DNA of 64,000 nucleotides from Mucilaginibacter sp. (lineage in GTDB: Bacteria; Bacteroidota; Bacteroidia; Sphingobacteriales; Sphingobacteriaceae): positions 62,001 to 126,000 of the forward strand of contig NZ_JAQBOF010000028.1 in the NCBI RefSeq assembly GCF_028288185.1. The letters run 5' to 3'. A program made the translations under genes and the position numbers. The notes under the pieces were generated by a model, which ran no database searches, was not told where the DNA came from, and saw only the letters and a program-made list of their open reading frames with translations. Shown one piece after another: positions 43,609-53,474 of the stretch (position 1 is its first letter; each line of letters starts with the position of its first letter).

Positions 43609-44646
43609 ATGAAAGCCCTGGTTTATCATGGGCCGGGGAAAAAGGCGTGGGAAGACAGACCCAAACCGATATTAATAAAACCTACTGATGCGATTATAAA
43701 AATCCTGAAAACAACCATATGTGGAACCGACCTGCATATTATGAAAGGGGATGTCCCGACTGTTACAGACGGACGAATAATTGGTCATGAAGGTGTTGGT
43801 GTAATTCAGGATGTGGGATCTGCCGTAAGTGGTTTTAAACCGGGAGATCATGTCATTATATCATGTATTACATCATGCGGCAAATGCGAATACTGTAAAA
43901 AAGGCATGTACTCGCATTGTGAAGATGGTGGATGGATATTGGGCAACACTATTGACGGTACGCAGGCAGAATTTGTAAGAATACCGTATGCTGATAACAG
44001 CCTATATCATATACCTGAAGGTGCAGACGAGGAAGCCCTGGTAATGTTGAGCGACATTTTGCCAACTGGTTTTGAATGCGGTGTGCTAAACGGACAGGTT
44101 AAACCCGGTGACGTAGTGGCAATTGTCGGATCGGGCCCAATCGGGATCGCGGCATTACTGACAGCCCAGTTTTATACCCCGGCGGAAATTATTATGATTG
44201 ACCAGGACGATAACAGATTGAGCGTGGCAAAGAAATTTGGGGCTACACATACCATTAACAGCGCCAATGAAAATGTTATTGAAAAAATAATGAGCTTTAC
44301 CAATAAAAAGGGTGTTGATGTGGCTATTGAAGCGGTGGGTATACCTGCTACATTTGAGTTGTGCGGCGAAATTATTACTGCTGGCGGCCATATTGCCAAT
44401 ATTGGTGTCCACGGCAAAAGTGTTACCCTGCATCTGGAAACGCTTTGGTCTAAAAATATAACCATTACCACCCGACTTGTTGATACGGTAACTACACCGT
44501 TATTGTTAAAAACAGTCCAATCGAAAAAAATTGAACCTAATAAATTAATTACCCACCATTTTAAACTGGATCAAATAATAGCAGCGTACGATACTTTTGG
44601 TAATGCGGCTAAAGAGAAAGCTTTAAAGGTGATTCTTGAAAATTAA
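43609..44646 (+). CDS. zinc-dependent alcohol dehydrogenase family protein
   Basis: 345 residues from the ATG at 43609 (MKALVYHGPGKKAWEDRP, the usual start); a longer frame from GTG 43441 adds 56 residues without homology. The catalytic zinc site shows in TTICGTDLHIMKGD and GHEGVGVI, the structural zinc uses the four cysteines of CGKCEYCKKGMYSHC, and the Rossmann fold starts at IVGSGPIGIAALL. It should oxidise or reduce an alcohol/aldehyde pair with NAD(P); the substrate is unknown. It ends at a bidirectional terminator. Confidence 0.92.
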   Translation: MKALVYHGPGKKAWEDRPKPILIKPTDAIIKILKTTICGTDLHIMKGDVPTVTDGRIIGHEGVGVIQDVGSAVSGFKPGDHVIISCITSCGKCEYCKKGMYSHCEDGGWILGNTIDGTQAEFVRIPYADNSLYHIPEGADEEALVMLSDILPTGFECGVLNGQVKPGDVVAIVGSGPIGIAALLTAQFYTPAEIIMIDQDDNRLSVAKKFGATHTINSANENVIEKIMSFTNKKGVDVAIEAVGIPATFELCGEIITAGGHIANIGVHGKSVTLHLETLWSKNITITTRLVDTVTTPLLLKTVQSKKIEPNKLITHHFKLDQIIAAYDTFGNAAKEKALKVILEN

Positions 44647-44684
44647 ATCATCTTTAAAAATAGTGCTATAGTTTTTGTTCTAAT

Positions 44685-44721
44685 AAAAAAGCCGTCTCCA
44701 AATATTGGAGACGGCTTTTTT
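44685..44721. terminator. bidirectional intrinsic terminator
   Basis: AAAAAAGCCGTCTCCA and TGGAGACGGCTTTTTT form a perfect 16-bp stem between the convergent alcohol dehydrogenase and secDF genes. Confidence 0.92.
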
Positions 44722-44739
44722 ATGAAAGTATGTTGATTG

Positions 44740-47703
44740 TTATCTCAGATCTTTCTTTCCAAAGTCTATAATAACCGGTGTCGCGATACAAATTGATGAA
44801 TAGGTGCCAAAACATACACCAATTAATAACGCGAACGAGAAGCCACGTAAAACGTCACCACCGAATATGAATAATATCACCAACACAAACAATACAGTTA
44901 AAGCGGTAATAATGGTACGGCTTAATGTATTGTTAATTGCGTTATTGATAACCTCTTTAGGCTCATCTGTTTTTGCATGGTGCAGGCTCAGGAACTCACG
45001 GATACGGTCAAATACAACCACGGTATCATTAATTGAGTAACCTATTACCGTTAATATAGCCGCCACAAATGATTGGTCGATATCCAAAAATGGTAATACG
45101 TTTTTAAATAACGAGTAGAATGACAATACCATTAAAGCATCATGCGCTGTCGCAACCATTGCCGCTAAGCTAAATTGCCATTTGCGGAAACGTATTAAGA
45201 TATAAGCAGAGATAACAAGGATGGCAAATAATACTGTCCATATTGCTGATTTTTTCAAACCATCAGCAATTGTAGCCTGTACTTTTTGTTGACCAAGTAT
45301 ATCTTTTTTACTTACCTGGGTCACCGCTGTTTTATTTAATGACTCTAATAAAGTGCTTTCAACTTTCGCGTCAGCCGTAGTCGAATTATCTTCGATAAGG
45401 TAGTTGGTAGTAACACTGATCTTGTCTGATCCTAAAGTTTTAACTTCGGTGCCATGGCCTAAAGGACCTTCAACAGCGTTACGTACATCATTATCAGTTA
45501 CAGTTACATTTTTGTTAGGGAACTTTAAAATATAAGTACGGCCACCCTGGAAATCAACACCATAGTTAAAGTTTTGTACAAACATGGATATGATACCGGC
45601 AACAATAAATGTACCTGAGAAAATATAGAACCTGAAACGGTTTTTAACGAACGCGAAGTTGGCGTTTTTAAAAGTGTGTGAGCTCCATGGGTTTGAAAAT
45701 TTAATATCCCAGCCTTTTTCCAACATCCACTCAAATATCAATCTTGAAATTAATAATGAACAGAATAATGAAGTGATGATACCGATCATTAACGTTGTTG
45801 CGAAACCTTGAATTGGCCCGCTACCGAAAATAAATAGAATGACACCTGTTAAGAAAGTACTGATGTTGGAGTCTAAGATTGATGATAAAGCATGTTTAAA
45901 ACCATCATTAATTGCTATGCGAATTGATTTGCCTAACGCCAACTCTTCGCGCACACGTTCATAGATCAATACGTTAGCATCAACCGACATACCAAACAAT
46001 AACACAATACCGGCAACACCCGGTAAGGTTAACACAGCACGTAAGCTGGTTAATACACCCATCAGGAAGAATACGTTGATGATAACCGCAACAACCGCTA
46101 CAGTACCTGCACGGTTATAGTAAGCAACCATAAATACCAATACAACCAGTAAACCCATTAAACATGAAAGCAAACCGGCATTGATTGATTCCTGACCTAA
46201 AGACGGGCCTACAACATCCTCGCCAATTATACGGGCTGGTGCAGGTAAACGACCAGCTTTTAATACATTGGCTAAATCCTTAGTATCTTCAACCTTAAAG
46301 TTTCCTGATATTGATGATACACCACCTGATATTTCGTTCTGTACGTTTGGAGCAGAATAAACATTATTATCCAAAACAATAGCGATAGCTTTTTTGCCTT
46401 GTGATGCCTCGGCAGTTATAGCGCGCCATTTTTCAGCACCTTGCGAGTTCATTACCATTCTAACCTCAGGGCTGCCTTTTTGATCCACATCGTTTTGTGC
46501 ATCAGCAATAACGTCGCCGGTTAATACCGGGCCATTTTCGGCACCTGATAATTTAAGAGCATATAACTCAAATACTTTAGATTTATCGCGTGGTTTAACG
46601 CCCCATGCAAATTTTATATTACGTGGTAATGATGCTTTCACATCCGCGCTTTGTAAATAAGTGTTAACCTTAGCTGTATCTTTTTGTAGTGTTAAGCCCA
46701 CTATTGCACCAGGTGCCAATTGAGGCTGCCCATCCTGACCTTGATAGGTAGGGATCTGTAATACACTAAAAAGCGGATGTGCCGCGTTTAGTTTTGATTT
46801 CGCGGTTAATGATGTATCCTTAGCTGCGCTTTTTTCAACCTTGTTTAATAAAGCAAGAGCGCCTTTTTTAGAGGTAGTGTCTTTCTTGGCATCAGCAACA
46901 GCCACCGCTTTGGCAGTATCTTTAGTAACAACTTTAATTTTTGCAGCCAATATATTATCTATGTTATTAAACATAGGATAAACATCCTGGCTCTCATAAG
47001 TTTGGTAAAACTCCAGCTTGGCTGTTCCTGATAATAATTTACGCACACGCTCGGGGTCTTTAACACCCGGCAATTCAATTAATATACGATTGGTGCTTGT
47101 CTCTAACTGGATGTTAGGTTGTGTAACACCAAATTGGTCAATACGGGTGTTTAATACCGTGTATGATTGTTTTACAGCAACATCAGCCTCATCCTTTAAA
47201 TATTTTTCTACTTCGCTGTTTGAAGCGTTGAATTTTAAATGAGCTTGGTTGTCTTTAGTTGCAAATATGGCAGCCAGCTTTCCGTTAGGAACCAGTTTTT
47301 CATATTCGTTAACAAATAAAGTAATGTAATCGCTTTGGCTGGTTTTTGTATCAGCGGTAGCGTTGCTCAACGCCTGGTTAAAAGCAGGGTCAGGATTGTT
47401 GTTTGATAGCACTTTTACCAGTTCTGTTAATGAGATCTGCATGGTAACGTTCATACCACCTTTAAGATCCAGGCCCAATGCAAGTTCTCTTTCTAAACAA
47501 TATTGATAAGTGTGGCCTAAAATAGGATAAGCCGGTAATGATGAAACAGAATCAAGATATGACTTCACTTTTGCCGTATCGCCTTTGGCGTATACTGCCG
47601 CATCCTTTTCAACTTTGCGTGCCACCCATGTAAAAGACAATTGATATATACAAACAATTGTTAGTACTACGGCGAAAAATTTAATAACCCCTTTACCTTG
47701 CAT
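44740..47703 (-). CDS. secDF: protein translocase SecDF fusion
   Basis: 987 residues. The SecD half has a membrane anchor at the start, the LGLDLKGGMNV motif near residue 75, a large periplasmic region (about 90-500), and the five-helix RND-type core. The SecF half begins near residue 690 with NYGVDFQGGRTY and has its own core (TVIGYSINDTVVVFDRIRE). SecDF uses the proton gradient to pull exported proteins; a single-chain form is usual in Bacteroidota. The periplasmic domain is long (with Lys/Ala-rich linkers at about 265-305). A -7 box TAGATTTG is at 47763-47756 on this strand. Confidence 0.97.
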   Translation of the reverse strand: MQGKGVIKFFAVVLTIVCIYQLSFTWVARKVEKDAAVYAKGDTAKVKSYLDSVSSLPAYPILGHTYQYCLERELALGLDLKGGMNVTMQISLTELVKVLSNNNPDPAFNQALSNATADTKTSQSDYITLFVNEYEKLVPNGKLAAIFATKDNQAHLKFNASNSEVEKYLKDEADVAVKQSYTVLNTRIDQFGVTQPNIQLETSTNRILIELPGVKDPERVRKLLSGTAKLEFYQTYESQDVYPMFNNIDNILAAKIKVVTKDTAKAVAVADAKKDTTSKKGALALLNKVEKSAAKDTSLTAKSKLNAAHPLFSVLQIPTYQGQDGQPQLAPGAIVGLTLQKDTAKVNTYLQSADVKASLPRNIKFAWGVKPRDKSKVFELYALKLSGAENGPVLTGDVIADAQNDVDQKGSPEVRMVMNSQGAEKWRAITAEASQGKKAIAIVLDNNVYSAPNVQNEISGGVSSISGNFKVEDTKDLANVLKAGRLPAPARIIGEDVVGPSLGQESINAGLLSCLMGLLVVLVFMVAYYNRAGTVAVVAVIINVFFLMGVLTSLRAVLTLPGVAGIVLLFGMSVDANVLIYERVREELALGKSIRIAINDGFKHALSSILDSNISTFLTGVILFIFGSGPIQGFATTLMIGIITSLFCSLLISRLIFEWMLEKGWDIKFSNPWSSHTFKNANFAFVKNRFRFYIFSGTFIVAGIISMFVQNFNYGVDFQGGRTYILKFPNKNVTVTDNDVRNAVEGPLGHGTEVKTLGSDKISVTTNYLIEDNSTTADAKVESTLLESLNKTAVTQVSKKDILGQQKVQATIADGLKKSAIWTVLFAILVISAYILIRFRKWQFSLAAMVATAHDALMVLSFYSLFKNVLPFLDIDQSFVAAILTVIGYSINDTVVVFDRIREFLSLHHAKTDEPKEVINNAINNTLSRTIITALTVLFVLVILFIFGGDVLRGFSFALLIGVCFGTYSSICIATPVIIDFGKKDLR

Positions 47704-47755
47704 CGTAAATTATAATATGTAATTAATTAGTTTATAAGCGTTTTAAACAAGACGG

Positions 47756-47763
47756 CAAATCTA
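47756..47763 (-). promoter_or_regulatory. -7 box of secDF
   Basis: TAGATTTG on the reverse strand matches TAnnTTTG, about 53 bases before the start codon. Confidence 0.4.
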
Positions 47764-47937
47764 ATAAAATTTTACAACCCGTAAACTTTAAATTAAAACA
47801 ATTTCAAAGAGAAGTGAAAGGTTAAAGGCGAAAGGTGAAAGGAGGCTGATTAACAGGTAGATGAAGTGATTTTTATTGCCATTTAATCAATGTCCTTTTA
47901 AAGACTGGCCAACTGCCAACTAGCAACTGCTAACTGA

Positions 47938-48420
47938 TCAAGCGCGTTCGAGTGTTATAAATGAGTATGGCAACGGGTTTTTCTCGTCTGGCTCATGGTC
48001 TTGTCTTTCTGTTTCTTTCCATATACTCGCCTTTATTTCAGGAAAGTACGTATCGGCCTCAAAATTTTCGTGAACTATGGTCAAAAATATTTTATCGGTT
48101 AGCGGCATAGCCAGTTTATAAATCTCGGCACCGCCAACAATAAAAACTTCGGCCTCATCAGCGCATAAAGCCAGCGCGGCTTCGACAGAATTTACCACTT
48201 CGCAGCCCGCAATTTCAATTTGCTGGCGGGTTACCACAATGTTTCTGCGATTTGGCAGCGGCCTGCCCACCGAATCGTAAGTTTTGCGCCCCATAATAAC
48301 GGTACCGCCGGTAGTGATCTCTTTAAAATGTTTCAGGTCTTTTGGCAAATGCCAAAGCAACTTATTGTCTTTGCCTATGGCGTGGTTTTCTGCGATTGCT
48401 ACTACGATGGATACGATCAT
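47938..48420 (-). CDS. folA: dihydrofolate reductase
   Basis: 160 residues from the ATG at 48420 (MIVSIVVAIAENHAIGKDNKLLWHLPKDLK, described at residues 1-30), the usual DHFR start; an upstream ATG at 48453 would extend into a palindromic repeat. Further motifs are TVIMGRKTYDSVGRPLPNR and VFIVGGAEIYK. It regenerates tetrahydrofolate, which thymidylate synthase consumes: thyA lies 206 bases upstream on the same strand, with the 28-bp-armed repeat 48448-48580 between them. Confidence 0.96.
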   Translation of the reverse strand: MIVSIVVAIAENHAIGKDNKLLWHLPKDLKHFKEITTGGTVIMGRKTYDSVGRPLPNRRNIVVTRQQIEIAGCEVVNSVEAALALCADEAEVFIVGGAEIYKLAMPLTDKIFLTIVHENFEADTYFPEIKASIWKETERQDHEPDEKNPLPYSFITLERA

Positions 48421-48447
48421 GGGATTTACTTTTTTAATAAATAGAAA

Positions 48448-48580
48448 CGTCATTGCGAGGAACGAAGCAATCTCTGCATTTGCTAATCAATGTCCTAAAT
48501 TGATCGTGCTGGCTATTGCCAAATGAGAATTACCTTGTTGACTGTCTGTTATAGAGATTGCTTCGTTCCTCGCAATGACG
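48448..48580. repeat. long inverted repeat with perfect 28-bp arms
   Basis: The left arm (48448-48475) begins CGTCATTGCGAGGAACGAAG and the right arm (48553-48580) is its exact reverse complement; 77 bases lie between. The sequence resembles the widespread TCATTGCGAGGAACGAAGCA intergenic element family. It sits between thyA and the dihydrofolate reductase gene and holds no reading frame. Confidence 0.9.
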
Positions 48581-48626
48581 CGTGGTTGGCATTGCTCTGC
48601 GATATTCATAAGCAATATATTACAAA

Positions 48627-49421
48627 CTAAACCGCCACAGCCCCCTTAATATGCGGCCATGGATCATAGTTCTCCAATTCAAAATCTTCAAACTTAAAAT
48701 CGAAAATATCTTTTACATCCGGATTGATTTTCATGGTGGGCAACGGGCGCGGATCGCGGCTTAGCTGCAATTTAGTTTGCTCCAGGTGGTTGTTGTATAA
48801 GTGCGCATCGCCAAAGGTATGTACAAAATCACCTAGTTCTAAATTGCATACCTGGGCCACCATCATAGTTAGCAGAGCGTATGAGGCTATGTTGAAAGGT
48901 ACCCCTAAAAATATATCGGCGCTACGTTGGTACAACTGGCATGATAATTTACCATCCGCCACATAAAACTGAAACAGCATGTGGCATGGCGGCAGCGCCA
49001 TTTGGTTAACATCCGCAACGTTCCATGCCGAAACTATTATACGGCGCGAATCAGGATTGTTTTTTATTTGGTTAATGACCTGACTGATCTGGTCAATATG
49101 CCCGCCATCAGGCGTTGGCCATGAACGCCATTGGTAGCCATACACGGGGCCAAGGTTGCCGTTCTCATCTGCCCACTCATCCCATATGCGCACGCCGTTA
49201 TCTTTTAAATATTTTATGTTGGTATCGCCCTGCAAAAACCATATCAACTCGTGGATGATAGATTTTAGGTGCAGTTTCTTGGTAGTTACCAACGGGAAAC
49301 CATCTTGCAGGTTAAAACGCATCTGGTAGCCAAATACACTAATGGTGCCTGTGCCGGTACGGTCGTGCTTTTGTGCTCCGGTTTCCATTACATGGCGCAT
49401 AAGGTCAAGATACTGCTTCAT
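48627..49421 (-). CDS. thyA: thymidylate synthase
   Basis: 264 residues, identical in length to E. coli ThyA. The active-site cysteine falls at C146 ([13 protein letters not shown]), the same number as in E. coli. Other signatures are [25 protein letters not shown] and the C-terminal [14 protein letters not shown]. It converts dUMP to dTMP using methylene-tetrahydrofolate. The dihydrofolate reductase gene follows on the same strand. Confidence 0.98.
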   Translation of the reverse strand: MKQYLDLMRHVMETGAQKHDRTGTGTISVFGYQMRFNLQDGFPLVTTKKLHLKSIIHELIWFLQGDTNIKYLKDNGVRIWDEWADENGNLGPVYGYQWRSWPTPDGGHIDQISQVINQIKNNPDSRRIIVSAWNVADVNQMALPPCHMLFQFYVADGKLSCQLYQRSADIFLGVPFNIASYALLTMMVAQVCNLELGDFVHTFGDAHLYNNHLEQTKLQLSRDPRPLPTMKINPDVKDIFDFKFEDFELENYDPWPHIKGAVAV

Positions 49422-49483
49422 TGTTTTAATAAGTGATTAGTGAATGAGTGAATGTTTAATTCTACGTACAAATAAAAATAATC

Positions 49484-49491
49484 TATTTTTG
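49484..49491 (+). promoter_or_regulatory. -7 box of ispE
   Basis: TATTTTTG matches TAnnTTTG, 45 bases before the ispE start codon. Confidence 0.4.
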
Positions 49492-49536
49492 GTATCCTAC
49501 GGATGTGTATAAATACCTGCCGTTGTTAATTTTTAT

Positions 49537-50340
49537 ATGATCAATTTCCCAAACGCAAAGATAAACATCGGCCTTAACATTACCGAGCGCCGCCCTGACG
49601 GTTATCATAATCTGGAAACCATTTTTTACCCGGTAAACATCAAGGACGCGCTGGAGGTTATTGAGGCCCCCGAGCTAAGCTTTGAATCATCCGGCTTGGA
49701 TATCCCGGGCAGGGTAGAGGATAACCTTTGCATCAAAAGCTATCATTTATTGAAGAAAGATTTTGACATACCGCCGGTAAAAATACATCTGCATAAAAAT
49801 ATCCCGATAGGCGCGGGCTTGGGTGGTGGATCAGCGGATGCCGCTTTTTTTATCAGGCTGATGAATGATAAGTTTGATTTGGACCTTACTATCGATCAAC
49901 AATTAAACTATGCCCGTAAGCTGGGGGCCGACTGCGCTTTCTTCATCGAGAACAAACCGGTGTTCGCTTTTGAGAAAGGGGACGAGTTTGAAACGATAAA
50001 ATTAGACCTCTCAGGCTACTCAATCGTGTTGGTGATGCCAATGGTTCATATATCTACATCAGAGGCTTACAGTGGCGTAAAACCAGCCATGGTTAAGCAA
50101 TCTTTGCTAGAGCTCATTCTCGAGCCGATATCACAATGGAAAAATCAGATCAAAAACGATTTTGAAGCCAATATCTTTAAAAACCATGTGGAGATTAGAG
50201 GTGTAAAGGCTGCTCTGTACCAAGCCGGCGCTATCTACGCCAGTATGAGCGGGAGCGGGGCATCGGTGTTTGGTATCTTTGATAAAACACCAGACCTGGG
50301 CGAATTGGAGCAGGACAATCAGGTGTTCTATAATATCTAA
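49537..50340 (+). CDS. ispE: 4-diphosphocytidyl-2-C-methyl-D-erythritol kinase
   Basis: 267 residues of the GHMP kinase fold. The start FPNAKINIGLNITERRPDGYHNLE (residues 4-27) carries the catalytic lysine region, the phosphate loop reads PIGAGLGGGSADAAFF near residue 90, and the C-terminal SMSGSGASVFGIF completes the site. It phosphorylates CDP-methylerythritol in the non-mevalonate isoprenoid pathway, so this organism makes isoprenoids by the MEP route. The gene is transcribed alone. Confidence 0.96.
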   Translation: MINFPNAKINIGLNITERRPDGYHNLETIFYPVNIKDALEVIEAPELSFESSGLDIPGRVEDNLCIKSYHLLKKDFDIPPVKIHLHKNIPIGAGLGGGSADAAFFIRLMNDKFDLDLTIDQQLNYARKLGADCAFFIENKPVFAFEKGDEFETIKLDLSGYSIVLVMPMVHISTSEAYSGVKPAMVKQSLLELILEPISQWKNQIKNDFEANIFKNHVEIRGVKAALYQAGAIYASMSGSGASVFGIFDKTPDLGELEQDNQVFYNI

Positions 50341-50352
50341 AATATTTCTTCT

Positions 50353-50637
50353 TTACGGGTGGCTGATGTAATCGCGATCCTCATCACTTAGTGTATCGGG
50401 TTCATTGCCATCATAATCGCCGTCATTAAAACCCCCGCCCAGTGTTTTTACTTTTTTGGGACGGCCAACCAGTACACCCAAAATAAACGCCACCACCGCG
50501 AAGCTTGCCAGCGCCATTAATTTTGAAATGTAAAACGTGCCAAACAAAATGGTAAATTTTACGGGTTCGGTATTTTGCATCAATACTACCGTTAGCAATA
50601 CAGTAATTAAAATGATGACCATTGTTTTTATACGCAT
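50353..50637 (-). CDS. LapA-domain (DUF1049) membrane protein
   Basis: 94 residues from the ATG at 50637 (MRIKTMVIILITVLLTVV); a longer frame from 50700 adds 21 unlikely residues. Two membrane helices at about 5-22 and 39-60 with NTEPVKFTILFGTFYISKL between them match the LapA/DUF1049 pattern, named for an LPS-assembly related protein. The acidic tail (about 70-94) is soluble. Its function is uncertain; E. coli LapA works with LapB on LPS, but lapB is not seen here. Confidence 0.78.
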   Translation of the reverse strand: MRIKTMVIILITVLLTVVLMQNTEPVKFTILFGTFYISKLMALASFAVVAFILGVLVGRPKKVKTLGGGFNDGDYDGNEPDTLSDEDRDYISHP

Positions 50638-51464
50638 GACTTTTTTGGTGTTTACAATTTTAGCCAATATCCGATTTTTATAGATGTAATAAAAATTCAT
50701 TTCAAAATAGGATAGCGGTAAATAAAATGCAATAAATGATAAAGTAAAAAACAGGGAGGGTTTGGCCTTTTTTGAGAAATTGAAAATCGGCTAATTTTTA
50801 CCATCTCATTTTACCGCGATTATAAATTTTGTATTGGCGCCTGCAATTAAAAATCGTGGCTCCAAAAATCGGGCGCCTAAATCCTGTTTTTCTGAAATTT
50901 TGTCCGCCCGTCACTATGCCCTATTTTTTGATGTAATTCTAATTTTATGGTTTGAGTACACTAACCACCTTGATTTTTAGAGAAAAATCCTATAGTTATT
51001 TTATTGTTTAGTTTAAACTATGTAAGTAACTGATAATTAATAATATAAATTACAATTTATCGCCCTTTATATTTATATACTAATTTTGTTAGTATATGTA
51101 ATGGTTTAATTTTTAAAAAATATTAAATTTTTACTTTATATAAATTTTATAAATATCTGATTTTTAATTATATATATAATTTATATAAATCTAAATATTG
51201 ACTTTTATTTGCGTAAAATAGACTATATTTTGACTGAAATAATCAGATTTTAAGAGCCCTGAAATAATGTTATTTCAATACACAAATAGCCTCTTTAAAT
51301 TTGCGCTGTAATTGATTCAATTTTGTAAAATGTATATGAGTGTGGTAAAAATTCAGGGTGCCTTACAGGGGCTTAAAATGCGTCTGTACGTATCTAAATA
51401 TATCCCCTACCCTGGATGTTAAAAGGAAATAAGGCTAGAAATTTGATGATAATAGCAGCAATGC
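50638..51464. other. gene-free A+T-rich region
   Basis: 827 bases with no coding frame. By direct count only 33 of the 240 bases at 51001-51240 are G or C. A perfect stem (ATATACTAA/TTAGTATAT, 51075-51097) encloses TAATTTTG, an exact -7 match, and TGAAATAA/TTATTTCA at 51260-51277 is an 8-2-8 palindrome. AAAATCG words recur at about 50783, 50851 and 50865, and GGCGCC occurs twice (50836 and 50872). No tRNA, rRNA or known small RNA was recognised. Confidence 0.6.
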
Positions 51465-52370
51465 TTAACGACTATTGCGCTTCTGTATTTGCTTTTTGGC
51501 GACAGGAAACAGGAAGATGGTAGACAGAATTATTAACGCGCCTACCCAAAATCCGGTAGTCATTTTGTTCATATCGCCAAAGAAAAGAAACGACATCAGG
51601 ATGCCATATACCGGCTCCAGGTTGGTAATAAGCGCCACTCTAAAGGCCGAAAGCTCGCGCATTACAGACACCCCGGCAACATAAGCCAGCGATGTGCAGA
51701 CGGTGCCCAGCAGCAGTAAATAGCCAATATCGGCAGTCTTTAAATACATGGCCCGGTTGAAGCCATGGGTAAATAAAAGGTAGATGGTCGCCCAAAAAAA
51801 TGCACCGATCAGTTCATATAGCGATATGATTGCGGGCTGTATATTCTTTACCTCGCGCGAATTAATGATAGAAAATATGCTGGCAAATAGCGCGCTTAAC
51901 AACCCTGCAATGATACCCTTAGTGTATTGAGTTTCGAATTTAAATATCGTTACAATACCGGCTATTATTAAAAGACCGGCAATTATTTCGAGTTTAGAGA
52001 TACGTTTTTTGTTGATAAATGGCTCTAAAACGGCGGTAAATAAGGTCATAGATGACAGGCAAACCAGCGTCACCGGGACGGTAGAAAGCTTGATAGAAGC
52101 GAAGAAAAGTATCCAATGCCCACCCACTAAAGCGCCCGTAAAGAACAATTTCAGGAAGGTTTTGCGGCTAACTTTGAAAGCCGTTTTGTTGAATTTAAAA
52201 TAAAAAAACAACGAAATCATCGCAATAAGCACACGATACCACACCAATTGTACGGCTGAAATGGTTATTAATGCACCTAAAATGCTCGTAAATCCCCAAA
52301 TAAACACCGTAAAATGCAGTATAAGCAGGTTCTTATTAAGCTCTGAAGCATTTGTGCTGCTCTGTGCCAT
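51465..52370 (-). CDS. DMT superfamily transporter (EamA domain)
   Basis: 301 residues with ten predicted membrane helices in two EamA repeats (about 10-140 and 150-290). Signatures are TVFIWGFTSILGALI at the start and ALITNLEPVYGILMSFLFFGD in the second repeat. Such proteins export amino acids or metabolites; the substrate is unknown. It is the last gene of a tight leftward series: LptF/G-like ends 3 bases before it starts. Confidence 0.9.
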   Translation of the reverse strand: MAQSSTNASELNKNLLILHFTVFIWGFTSILGALITISAVQLVWYRVLIAMISLFFYFKFNKTAFKVSRKTFLKLFFTGALVGGHWILFFASIKLSTVPVTLVCLSSMTLFTAVLEPFINKKRISKLEIIAGLLIIAGIVTIFKFETQYTKGIIAGLLSALFASIFSIINSREVKNIQPAIISLYELIGAFFWATIYLLFTHGFNRAMYLKTADIGYLLLLGTVCTSLAYVAGVSVMRELSAFRVALITNLEPVYGILMSFLFFGDMNKMTTGFWVGALIILSTIFLFPVAKKQIQKRNSR

Positions 52371-52373
52371 GGA

Positions 52374-53474
52374 TTATTTAGGCGCTTTATAGAGTAAATA
52401 ACAGCCCAATACACCAAACATAAAGTTGGGTAAAGCCGCGCCCATGATAGGCGGCAAGCCACTATTTATGGCAAATACCAGGGCAAATTTATCAACTACT
52501 ATGTAGGCAAAACAAAGGAAAAGACCTATCCCCAAGGGTAAGCCAATACCCCCGCGCACCCTGCGGGATGATATAGAAACACCTATTAATGTCAACACAA
52601 AAGATGCAAAAGGGTATAGGTAACGCCTCCATTTTTCGTACTGCATTTTCTTCAAATTACCTGCTCCGCGTATCTTTTCCTTATCAATATTCTTGTTCAA
52701 TTCGCGCAGCGACATGGCTGTATATATATTGTCCTGCGTTTCAAAATCAGATGGGTAAAGCTGTAGTGTGGTGTCTTTTTGCGGTATATTTTGTACCAGG
52801 TGCTCTCTTAAACCATTAACATAGCGTACAGAGTAATCTTTTAAGGTCCATTTTTTCTTTAAAGAATCATAAGAGATACTATTGGCCATTATTTTTTCGC
52901 GCAGTTTATCACCGTCAAACTTCTCTAAAACAAACTGGTAGCCCGTGTGCGAGGTATTATCATACGAATCAACATATACATAAGTACGGGTATCCAGCTT
53001 TAAATGTACCTGGTTTTTTTGTTCATCGCCATTAAAGCCGTGAGTGTTTTCAAAATCAACCTTTAACTTATTAGTGTAGGGTATAAGGTAAAGATTAGCA
53101 AAAAGCGATACTATAAATATTAAAGTAGCCGATACAAAATACGGCCTTAAAAACCGGTTAAAACTTGCCCTGCCGCTTAGTATAGGTACAATCTCTGTTT
53201 GATTGGCCATTTTAGCGGTAAAGTATATTACGGCCAAAAAGTTAATTAATGGCGATAGCAGGTTAATATAAAACGGTATAAACCCGGCATAATACTTAAA
53301 GGCAACATCATAAATAGTAGCATGATGCGATAGGAAATTATCCAAATGCTCGGACACATCAAACACAACAGATATACCTATAAAAATAAACAGGGTAAAC
53401 ACAAAGGTGCCAAGGTATTTCTTGATGACATACCAGTCGAGTATTTTTACGTATGTGTTTAAAAAGTTGCTCAT
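52374..53474 (-). CDS. LptF/LptG family LPS export permease
   Basis: 366 residues with the LptF/G layout: three N-terminal helices (about 15-110, starting with ILDWYVIKKYLGTFVFTLF), a periplasmic beta-jellyroll (about 120-270), and three C-terminal helices (RRYLYPFASFVLTLIGVSIS). With LptB and a second permease it extracts LPS from the inner membrane. It starts one base before the tgt stop in the transcriptional sense (tgt ends at 53475), so the two are coupled. Whether it is LptF or LptG cannot be decided from this gene alone. Confidence 0.92.
   Translation of the reverse strand: MSNFLNTYVKILDWYVIKKYLGTFVFTLFIFIGISVVFDVSEHLDNFLSHHATIYDVAFKYYAGFIPFYINLLSPLINFLAVIYFTAKMANQTEIVPILSGRASFNRFLRPYFVSATLIFIVSLFANLYLIPYTNKLKVDFENTHGFNGDEQKNQVHLKLDTRTYVYVDSYDNTSHTGYQFVLEKFDGDKLREKIMANSISYDSLKKKWTLKDYSVRYVNGLREHLVQNIPQKDTTLQLYPSDFETQDNIYTAMSLRELNKNIDKEKIRGAGNLKKMQYEKWRRYLYPFASFVLTLIGVSISSRRVRGGIGLPLGIGLFLCFAYIVVDKFALVFAINSGLPPIMGAALPNFMFGVLGCYLLYKAPK

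Noticed and set aside
48421..48453. N-terminal extension of dihydrofolate reductase
   Set aside because: The family start is at 48420, and the extension runs into the inverted repeat.
51001..51340. A replication origin in the A+T-rich region
   Set aside because: No cluster of DnaA boxes (TTATNCACA) and no dnaA, dnaN or gyrB neighbours were seen.
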